This document shows, in pieces, positions 54,138-64,000 of a stretch of 64,000 nt of DNA. The notes under the pieces are model-generated. The model was not told the DNA's origin. It did not search any database and was given only the letters and a program-made list of their open reading frames with translations. The stretch lies in NCBI RefSeq assembly GCF_040054535.1, contig NC_090779.1:24650001-24714000 (forward strand), written 5' to 3'. This DNA is from Antennarius striatus. Lineage: Eukaryota > Chordata > Actinopteri > Lophiiformes > Antennariidae. The position numbers and the translations under genes are program-made. Position 1 is the first letter of the stretch. Each line of letters opens with the position of its first letter.

Positions 54138-55875
54138 CTTTCATTTTCTCTGCTGCTCCAGGTTAGAGCTACACAGTGTGACCAGTGTTTAATGAGCGAC
54201 TGACTTTATCCACTTGATGCTTTCAATCCAGGAAAGTTTGTCATCAGTTTTTCCGTCGATGTTTTTTCCTTCATTGCCAAGAAAATATCAACGACTGGAC
54301 TTTTCTTTTTCTGTTCAAACTGGTTCTTGTTCTTCAGCGACAATGAGATAAATCGCGTGTCGAGAACTGCGTCGTCAGGCATTTATAGTAATTTGAGTTG
54401 ACAAAGAAAAACACACTTTTTGAAATATTTGAACCCAATGGTTATTAAACTTCGTCTAATTTATTTCCTACGAATAAAACCAAAAAACGTATCAAAGAAC
54501 GGGTTTTATAATTCAAGAATTATTCTGATGTTTTCATTTTCTGTGAATAAAATAGTAAATAATAAATATGATAACTATAAAGGAACGCCTTCAGGGCTGT
54601 GGTTTGTGTGTAATTACTCTTACGAACACTGGGGGGAGACAACTGGTTCTGGACCACAATTTTTTTAAACTTATCAGGATATTTCAGGGTATAATTAACA
54701 CGGCAAAGAAAAAAGAAGAGTGAAAGTGTGTATAAAAAGGCCGAAAAATATTATTTCAGCAAATTATGCTAAAAAACTGTTGAAATTTATCAATAGATGA
54801 CGCAAGGCTAGGTCGTTGTGGCTTTTTGCTCAGACAAGCTAACTACCAGACAATAGAACCGTCAAACGGCTGATTGGCCAATGGTGAATTTTGTTGTGTT
54901 TTTACAGTAAACGAAGCACAATGTGGCCCCCGCTGACAGTCCGAGAGGCCCCGTTGTTGCTGCTTCTCTGTTTTTGTAGATGTTATTTTTTAAAATTCCA
55001 ACTCAGGTTTCTGTTTGACAGAAGATTCCCTTCGGCCTGCAGGCGATGCTCCCCACCGTTTCAGACGTTCCAGTCCATTGTCCCCCCACCCCCCTACCCT
55101 GAGCTACCGTGAAGCTCCTGTCGTTTTGGACGCCGGCGCCGTGGCCCCTCATCGCGGAGTTGGATTCCAACATTCAGGGCCGAAGGGAGGATTTCCTTTT
55201 CAAAATGTCTGGCTGGTAAATATGTCACCGGGCTGGAAACCGATCCCGCGAAAAACAGATATGATGTTTTGAAACCCGCCCGAGGAGCGTGTGCGATCGG
55301 TTTCTTCACACTCAGGTGGAGGGCCAATCCCCCGCCAGCAGGACGTATCACCTGTCAGGACCCAGCAGCCCGGAGGAGTTCATCCCAGATCAGCGGATAA
55401 ATCTCCTCTAATTAGATCCACCAAAGATTCTCAGCGTGTTTTTCCTCTACAGCTGGAACAGAGTTGAGTTTCGCCCCCCCCCCATCCCCACGGTGAGAAC
55501 AAAAAAACCTCTCAACCCACGAATCCGTTTCGACCAGGAGGGCCGACGCGTCTGGAGGACGAAGGCCCGGTGACTCATCCTCATAATCAAGTCAGGAAAA
55601 CACTCGATCATCAACAAACGCCACAAACACACCGTCAAGAAAACATTTGATTGGTTTTTTTTGGTTGGGCTGAATTTATTTATCCAGTGAGGATTCCTAA
55701 AAAAGAAACAACAACGGTGTTTGTTTTCTATGAGGAGAAAAACCTGTACTTTGTTCCTTGATATTTAAATATGTATACATATTTACATATTTATATATAT
55801 TTATTAATATTTAATTGTTCCTTCAGTATCATGATGAATAGTAAATGATTGGATATCTAATCAAACCTATTAGCA

Positions 55876-55876
55876 G

Positions 55877-55910
<34 letters not shown>

Positions 55911-55984
55911 TAATGATAATTATAATAATAATAATAATAATAATAATATAATTAAAAAATAATAATAATAACAATAATAATAAT
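55876..55984. repeat. (AAT)n microsatellite
   Basis: AAT trinucleotide array of about 109 nt with AAC, GAT and AAAAAAT interruptions. Confidence 0.95.
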
Positions 55985-56272
55985 TACTGTAACAGACAGG
56001 AAGTACAAAATGTTATAGCAACCAGAACAAATCAATCAATCAATCAATCAGACAACCCCCCACTGAGCTCTCGTGGCTAAAACCAATTTCTGGCAACATA
56101 AGCCTGGAAGTGATTGATTACTTTTCAATAAATCACTTTAAACATGACTCCATCAGGTCCCCCCACGAACATCAGGTCCGTGACGTCATCATGTTTGTTT
56201 GCGTCAGAGATTTGATGTAAAGATTCTGAAGGAATTCTGCATTTCAATTTGAGGAAGTGTTGACCATGTGTC

Positions 56273-56289
56273 AGTGTGTGTGTGTGTGT

Positions 56290-56355
<66 letters not shown>
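56273..56355. repeat. (GT)n microsatellite
   Basis: GT array with one TCA interruption near 56289, 150 nt upstream of the CpG-rich block. Confidence 0.95.
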
Positions 56356-56358
<3 letters not shown>

Positions 56359-56499
56359 CACTGTGGCCACACCCACCCTCACGTCGGTCACGTGCTGCGT
56401 TCGATCCGGTGAATGGAAAACCTTCACGTCCACACAATAATTCCACGGGAGGGGCCTCCCGTCATCCCACCCACCCATAACAACACAGCCCGTAGCCCC

Positions 56500-56884
56500 C
56501 ACCTCACGGCCCCGGCGGCGTGGACGCGCGGCGCGAGTGCGCGCGCTGTAGGACTGGCCGCGGTTGTAGACGCGGAGAGAAAGGAGCGCGGAGCCGCGGG
56601 AGGAGCGCGACGTGACGGGAGGACGCAGAGCAGGAGCTCCCGGGACCAGGACGAGAACCCGGACCCGGACCAGGACCAGGACCCGGACTCGGATCGGACC
56701 GGCTGTGTGGATTTAAACCCCGGACCCGCGGGAGACGCGTTTTACGCACGACAGCGTCCCCCCCCCCCCTGCGGTAAAACCAGCCCGAGTTTCAGGACGG
56801 GAGGCGCACAGCTGGGCTCCTCTTCCTCGTCGGCGGACAGCGGGGGGGTCCACGGAGCGGAGGACTGAAGGCGCACTGGAGGAG
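56500..56884 (+). other. CpG-island untranslated first exon of an unidentified gene
   Basis: GC content and CpG density rise abruptly at about 56500 (GCGCGGCGCGAGTGCGCGCG near 56525) and fall after about 57200. The block ends in GGAGGAG|GTAAGC, a strong donor on the plus strand at 56884/56885. I see no ATG in the CpG-rich part, so a 5' UTR exon is the best reading. No TATA box was found. The gene identity is unknown: no coding exon follows before the window ends. Confidence 0.45.
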
Positions 56885-57198
56885 GTAAGCCCCCCCCCCC
56901 ATTCCACGTCAGGTCCACATTCTATGCGTGCTTTGCTGTCAGTGAGGCGGACTCCGTCGCGGGGGGAGCGGAATGTCAAGCCTCCCGTCCCTCAGTCAGA
57001 TGTCACGTTAGATCACATGACGCGTGTTGCCCCCCCCCTCCACTACCTCACCCCCCCTCCTCCCCCGGGATGCATGTCACGCTCTTTTCTTACGTAACGC
57101 GTGAATTTGCAGATGTTGCGTGGGGCGCGCGGGACTCGACATCTGGGCTGCAGTTGTGACGGGATGGGGGGGGGGTGCGCGTGCGTGACGGTGCGGTT

Positions 57199-57231
<33 letters not shown>

Positions 57232-57522
57232 CTCTGACGGACGGCCGTGACATATTTCGTCATGCATGAGGCGCAACGGCTGCTGACGTCACACAGTGAT
57301 CCACGTTGATCATCACGCTGATGATGGATCAGAGTCCCCCCCCGTCCCCGTCCCCCCCCCCCCCCGTCCATCATCATGATTGCTCATTTGTCGGTTGGTC
57401 AAACCAACCAACCACGTGACCGTTTTGGACGGTTTTTTTTTGTGTTTTGTTGACTGACGCATTAAAACATGACGTCATCACACATTAAAAATGAAGTGGT
57501 TTGCTCCAAATATGACTCAGCG

Positions 57523-57553
<31 letters not shown>

Positions 57554-60500
57554 TGGAACCTCTTCATCAACTCTATGACTTTGTTATTGCAGAGAAACTA
57601 ATATTTCCCTCCTGATGGTTCCGTCTGAAACGGAACGAGATGCAGATCCGGATCGATCCGGATCGAGGGTTCTTCTGGCTACTTCCTTAGCATAAATGCT
57701 AATGCACTTCCTGTTTCTGACAGGCTTCTCATGAATTCTTCTCACCCAGAACGAACCGGCGATAAATTTCAGGGGCGAGTTTGAAGGCTCTATGCGGCGT
57801 GGACGGCGAAGCGTTGACTTACGTTCAGCGTGTTTTTGGCACAACCTCAAAGCTGATTGACTTCCCGCCTCAAAGATGGCCGCCTGCTCACCTCTGGAAT
57901 GCGCTACTTTAGCGTCGATGCTAAAAGCAGACTGTTACAAATGCAGGGGTTGTGGAACATCTCATTCAGGTAGCGTCTCCACGTAATGGTGTCATCTGAC
58001 ACGTACCTTTGAACTCTAACGGCGTTCGAGGCGTTCGAGGCGTTCGAGGCTCCTTGTCAGACTAAACCAGCATGAGGTCAACGCTTCACAGCCAGTTTGC
58101 GCGACTGCTAGCATCGCTAACCAGGTGTATTTATAGGAGCGTCCCCACCGTTGGGGGAGGCGGCGTCTGTCATAGCATCTGTCTTTGTCCTGGGGGGTGG
58201 GGGGGGGGTGCACGGTCGTCAGGTTTCCATTGTAGTCGCTGGCGTTCATCAGAACATTCAAGGTGTTTTTCCGGAGCGACGCTCCTTCTTGGTGGAGTTT
58301 CTTTTTGGGTGGATTGGGGGGGGGGTCATCCACGCCAGATTTCCCACCGTCTTTTTAATAAGTCGGTGCTCCGGCTGAAGCCGACTTTATTTCACGGGTC
58401 TTTATTAAGGAAAAATAAACATTAGCTGACTTTGTCATCGCATTAATCTGTGATCCATGCCCTCGAGGGATTCAAATAGTCTTTCTGGCTGAGTTGCTTT
58501 TGGGAAGTACGCTTCATAAATTTCTCAGGTGACACTGAGGGTAAACAACTTTTTGCACAACCAGCAATTAAAGTTTTGGCCCTACGGCGTTGATTACATC
58601 AGACATCTCCTGGTTAGAACCTGTTTTCAGAGGCGCAGCAGGTGGATGTTCCGACGTTGGCGTAGACGCGCCGCCGTTGGAATAGCTAGCATTCACCGCC
58701 CAGGTGACTCATTTAGCGGTATTCCAGTCCTCGCCATGTTGCCCCATCGGTGGCGTCTTAATAGAGGCGGGTCGGTCTAAAAAGAAGCTTCGAAACATGA
58801 TGTTTGTTTCTGGAAAAAAATTGCGTTTCCAGACTCAAAATATTTGTTGTATTTCGAAAGCGATCAGAGACACCCCAAAACCCAATCATCATTAGGTCTG
58901 GTCCGACTTCCTGTTCTTGATATCCACAAACTGCTCTGAGTTTGTCACACCTTTTTTCACACCTGCTTTGTCATTCAGATTGGCTTTTTAAAAATATTTG
59001 CTCATGTTTCAGGTAAAAATGTTGCTATTTAAAAGGTAAAATCCCCAAAACCAGCAGTAAATTCATCTGAACCTCCGTTTGCGCCCAAAACCGTCCAAAC
59101 TCTTAAGAAATGCTCACGCTAATGTAACATTAGCATCTTCTATGGATGTTGTGGCACTTTTGACCACATCTGGTCATCATTTTTTTCTCCTCAAGGATTT
59201 GGACACAGCTGTGTGGAAAATATTCCCACATCTGAAAATGATCCCGAGTACTTCCTGAATATAGGCAGTCGGTCGGATCGTTCAGCGGATCTGTGACACA
59301 CGTGAAGACTCCTTCCTGCCGACACTATCGAGCGTTGAAACTTCGTTCGGGGAGGGGGGCCTTTCTGCGTTTTTGAACGGGCGTCACGTTTAAGGTCGTA
59401 TTAAGTAAGCAGGTGTTAGCCGTCGGCAGCTAACGGAACTTTCTGAAAGCGAAACGACAAACGGATAAAAATCCCGCGGCGGCGTTCTAAATGCCGCCGC
59501 ATTAAAATGCTGATCAGGTGTTAGCGTGTTAGCAGACGTGCTGTTTGTTAGCCTATCCTCGCGTCTCTTTATAGTTTGAGCTTACCCTCATTCTACAGCC
59601 GCCGCTGCTTTGGGCGTGAACAGAGCTGTCATCATCATCAAACTCGGGCGCCGAACTTTATTTATGACGCTCTCTGATCTGATTCTAATTATTTAATGTA
59701 TCGTAAATAGATCCATAAAAATACCAGATAATTTCTTCGTGTTAATGTAAACCAAACTTTGGTTCAACTGCTAAATGAATCCACAGTTTAATCATGAATA
59801 AATCACGAAAAATAGTCATTTGAAACTCAACCATTGGCGATTAAAAATTTTCCCCAATTTTTTTGGATTTTTTGCTTCAAACCTGCGTGAGTGGCTGTGT
59901 ATTTATGTTTTTGACGCCCCTCCAGATCTCAGAGATTAGCATCAGATTATCTCACGTCAGCACTGACGGCCAAAATGGCAAAAGTAAAGGTCTTAAGAAG
60001 CCAAGAGTTTTTGGTCGTTATCTCCTTTCCTCGTTAAATTCAGGGGTTTAGTGCTCGGAGATCCCGTCCACATGATCCACATGGTCCAAGTCATCTGCCC
60101 CGGTCCAAGTCATCTGCCCCGCTGACGTGTCTTTGATCGGCTCTGTGAAGCCTCCGGCTCGACGCTCTTCCTCCCCAGACTTGGATGAACAGAAGGGAGT
60201 TTCCATACAGCCTCCATAAAATCACACACAAGTCGTTTAGAGAAAGACGTTCTTCTCAGAGACTTTCGTGACGTCGGCCAGAGCAGCTGCAACACCCCAG
60301 GGGGTCAGGGGTTAGAGGTTAGGGGTTAGACTTTGCAGGTCCCAGGTTGCTCTCGCTCGTACGCCCCGGTTTGTGAACTCTCGTGTGTTTAGCACAGAGT
60401 CATCTGTGGAGATGTCGTCAAACAGGAAGTGAACGTCCCCTTCAACCAGTCTGTGAAGGACCTGAAGAGTTGGAGGCGGAGGAGAACCTCCACCTGACCC

Positions 60501-60898
60501 CCACCAGCGTGGAGTCAGTAGAGGATGGCTGACTCGTGTTTAGGTGGATGCTTGTTTGTTTGTTTGGTTCAGCACAGATAAAGATGCTGGTGAAGATGCC
60601 GACTCGGGCTTTGTTCCCCCTCCCTGTTTGATTGATGGAACTGTTGATCACATCGACAGATCTGGGATCAGCCTGTCGCCCCAGAACGCAGCCGGAAAAC
60701 CCCGACAGGTGAAATCAGTAGCGAGAAGAACTCGTCTCGCTGCCATTAGCGCCGCGTCGAGTCGGGATCCAGCCAGAGGATGATGTCACAACCTGTGCAC
60801 GAACTCGTGCACGCGCTCGTACACGCGCTCGTGCACACAGCGTCTGGTTTCGGTCGCCGTGAATTGATTGTGGGTTCAGAGCCACGCCCTGGGGAGGA

Positions 60899-60910
60899 GT
60901 GTGTGTGTGT

Positions 60911-60965
<55 letters not shown>
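60899..60965. repeat. (GT)n microsatellite
   Basis: About 67 nt of GT with one AT interruption. Confidence 0.95.
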
Positions 60966-60966
<1 letters not shown>

Positions 60967-62208
60967 CAGAGATCAGACCAGAACAAAGCCAGCTCCGACC
61001 ACAAGACTTGGGTGTGGTCATCAGGTGGATGAAAGCTGACACCTGTAGGGTCTCTGTAGGCTAACTACACCTCTAGGCTAACTACACCTTCTACAGGTGT
61101 AGCTGTCAATCACCTCCATCAAGCAGCAATGCCCAGCAGAACAAAGACCTATGAGAGGAGGTGTTCACTAAAAGTCTCGTCTCCATGGCGATGGAGGTGA
61201 GATTCTGGACCCAGAACACGTTTCTGGAACAAAACAGCTTTGCATCATTGTTGTTGTTATTGATTAGTTGGACTGGCTTTCAAATGTCAACCACAAATAA
61301 AGATAACAAACACCCACCCCCCCAAAAAAAAAGCACATGGAGAATCCTACTATGGCCACGCCGTGACCCCTGCTTGACCCCATCCCTCAAAGACAATAAT
61401 AAACAAACAGACAGGGTTTTTTGTTTTGTGTTCAGGTAGATATTTGTGTTTTTATCTGAAAACTAAACTGGATGTTTTTGGTTTGGGGATAAATTTAAAG
61501 GCAACATTCCAGCTTTCAGGGATTTTAATGGGATGAATTTTATTTGATGGCATCGACTGAGAGGTGATGTTTTCCTGCGTCGGTCGGTTGGCTGGTTGGT
61601 TGATCGGTCGGTCGGTTGGTTACACGCTTTATTTGTTTGTTTTGACGACTGGATGGATTTTCATGTAACTTGGCTCCGAGAACGAACCCGTTAAACTTTA
61701 GAGCCGATAAACAGGCCGATGCAGGAATTCTTTTCCTTTTTATTTTAACGCCGTGTGACGGGATGTTTTTCCCTCATTACAAAAAAACCGACTGAACCCG
61801 TCTTCATTTAATATGTGAGTTTAAAGCTGGACACCAAAATAGAGCCGGAGGGTCGGATTCAGATTTTATCACTTGGAAGATGTCTCCTTTCCTGTCTCCT
61901 TCTCTGTTTCCTTTTCTGTTTCCTTCCTCCTCCTCCTCCTCCTCCGTTAATGAACTCCTCCATCCCATCTCCTCACACGTTTTCGTCATTGCGCTCCCTC
62001 TCCTTTACGAGTCATTGATCGATGGATTGATTGATTCATTCATTGGTTGCATACCTCTTCACCCTCCGTGATGGGCGGTTGTTGCCATAGGAGACGGTCA
62101 TCCATTAAGCATCTCGTTGGTCACAATGAGGATCGCTGCTGATGAGCTTCAGAGACGCTGCATTGATGAACTCACAAACACTTCCTGTTATCGTCACCAG
62201 AATCAGTA

Positions 62209-62258
62209 ATTTAATTTAATTTAATTTAATTTAATTTAATTTAATTTAATTTAATTTA
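62209..62258. repeat. (TTTAA)n pentanucleotide microsatellite
   Basis: About ten perfect TTTAA units followed by a T-run and AT-rich sequence. Confidence 0.95.
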
Positions 62259-62850
62259 TTTTTTTTAAAAATATTTAAATTTAAATTTATTTTATTTACA
62301 GCGTAAATCATCTTCTCTGTTGTTTTTTAATGCATAAATGACGCTTATTTTTGATTCTGGAAGGTGCTATGATTATTTTTAGCCGTTTAAATGTTTAAAA
62401 TGTTTTTTTTTGTCCTCAGTTTTGATCATTTATATTAAAGTATTGATTAATTCAGAATCAATAAATCCCCTCCAGTCTGGATATTTTGTTACTTGTCTGA
62501 CCTTAAATTTGAGTTGTTTTTTTAGTCGATCAATAATGATAGGTGATGGACACGCAGTGTGGTTCAGGACCCTCAGCAGAAACATTCTTGACCAATCAGG
62601 AGCCTCGGTTTGGTGGCGACGGATGAAGCGTCCGTTTGTGGTTTGATGAAGAGCTCTCTGTTCCGTCTGAGGCGACAGAAGCGCCGTGGAATAATAAGTG
62701 AAGAGCAGCGGCGCCACAGCCTCATCTGGAACAATGATGCAGGCTCCTGATTGGCCGCTGATGAACGAAGTGTGGCCTGCTATTGGTTCACAGAGTCTGA
62801 GTAACAGCAATTTGGTTGGCTGTTGTCACCCTGCTGAAAGATCTCACCAG

Positions 62851-63146
<296 letters not shown>

Positions 63147-63586
63147 TCAGTTTTTACAGTGTTTCTGTCTGAAGGAAGAATAAACACCAGACAAAGTGAG
63201 GTCATGTGACTTCTACAAGTATGTGCCGAAATAAAATAAATTAAAATTTCAAATCAGTTAGCAGCAGTTAGCGGCTAACTCTGATCAGAGAAGGTCTGCC
63301 TCACGTGCTACGCCGCTAACAGAAGCTAACATGCTGTTCAAACCCACACAGCTGTGCAGTGCTGTGTTGCTTCTGCGTTGCTCAATGTAAATAAATGAAG
63401 GCGGCTCAAAGTTGTTCTTTTCTCTGTGTGGGGGGATTATCATGTAGCCGCTAATGCTAATTAGCTGATACAGCGGTTGTAATTGGATGTGTGGTGCATC
63501 CTGGTCTTTGTTTGATTGTGTGTGTTTTACAAAGTGATCACACACTTGTGGAGAAAGTCTCTCCACGTCTGACTGACAGTCAATTA

Positions 63587-63650
63587 GGAGGGGGAGGAGG
63601 AAGAGGAGGAGGAAGAGGAAGAGGAGGAGGAGGACGAGGAAGAGGAGGGG

Positions 63651-63682
<32 letters not shown>

Positions 63683-63854
63683 AGAGTAGGAGGAGGAGGG
63701 GGAAGAGGAGGATGAGGAGGAAGAGGAAGAGAAGGAGGAAGAGGAGGAGGAAGAGAAGGAGGAGGAGGAAGAAGAGCAGGAGGAGGAGGAGGGAGAGGAG
63801 GAGGAGGAAGAGAAGGAGGAGGAGGAAGAGAAGGAGGAGGAGGAGGAAGAGGAG

Positions 63855-63886
<32 letters not shown>

Positions 63887-63903
63887 GGAGGAGGAGGAGG
63901 AGC
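63587..63903. repeat. GGA/GAA polypurine tract
   Basis: About 317 nt of almost pure purine on the plus strand, built of GAG, GGA and GAA triplets. All three minus-strand frames are open (poly-Leu, poly-Pro or poly-Ser) purely because of composition. It is not coding. Confidence 0.95.
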
Positions 63904-64000
63904 AGCTGCTGCCACAGAGAGAAAACAATCAGCGAGTCACACACTGGCCTCTAAGTGGATTTGGTGGCTGGAAGGAGGGAGGGGGAGGGGAGACGGTGTG

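Larger units (their letters stand above)
51671..56450. other. Intergenic region right of psma4
   Basis: 4.8 kb with no recognisable exon. It holds a teleost dispersed repeat (53380-53500), a GT array (54056-54137), an AAT array (55876-55984) and a GT array (56273-56355). The rest appears single-copy. Confidence 0.55.

Noticed and set aside
60295-60335. Interstitial telomere-like GGGGTTAG repeats
   Set aside because: Only a few irregular copies and no TTAGGG array; ordinary G-rich text.
63285-63954. Long poly-Leu, poly-Pro, poly-Ser and Arg-rich frames
   Set aside because: All arise from the GGA/GAA polypurine tract; composition artefact.

Overview
The window is nuclear DNA of a ray-finned fish, most likely a percomorph-type teleost. 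Genes are split by GT-AG introns. The proteins are vertebrate-like throughout. Long (GT)n/(AC)n, (TA)n, (AAT)n and GGA-rich microsatellites are scattered across the sequence, and decayed fish-type transposons lie between and inside genes. I see no bacterial gene, operon, CRISPR array, rRNA or tRNA.

Four protein-coding genes can be assembled exon by exon with matching splice phases. (1) syt9, minus strand, 14710 down to 3136: N-terminal cysteine region, membrane anchor, linker and C2A domain. The C2B exons lie beyond the left edge. (2) ppib, plus strand, 29082-31182: complete five-exon cyclophilin B of 216 residues with a TATA box and poly(A) signal. (3) oaz2, plus strand, 39894-46490: complete ornithine decarboxylase antizyme in five exons, with an intact programmed +1 frameshift site and a pseudoknot that can be drawn from the sequence. 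(4) psma4, minus strand, 50861 down to 48814: complete proteasome subunit alpha type-4 of 262 residues with a non-coding first exon.

Layout: 1-15 kb is syt9, with a 10.2 kb first intron carrying LINE debris, an inverted repeat and a minisatellite. 15.3-28.8 kb is intergenic, between the divergent syt9 and ppib promoters. 28.9-31.45 kb is ppib, with a hAT-like MITE in intron 3. 31.45-39.75 kb is intergenic, with a broken endogenous-retrovirus pol fragment and a second hAT-like remnant. 39.77-47.85 kb is oaz2. 48.7-51.65 kb is psma4, tail-to-tail with oaz2. 51.65-56.4 kb is intergenic. At 56.5-56.88 kb a CpG-island exon with a good splice donor looks like the untranslated first exon of an unidentified plus-strand gene, whose first intron would fill the rest of the window.

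Functional links are limited. Antizyme delivers ornithine decarboxylase to the 26S proteasome and psma4 encodes a subunit of that proteasome, so the oaz2/psma4 pair is suggestive, but chance adjacency is the simpler reading. PPIB and OAZ2 are near neighbours on human 15q22, which supports the oaz2 call. I found no previously undescribed system. The most instructive element is the recoding signal of oaz2.
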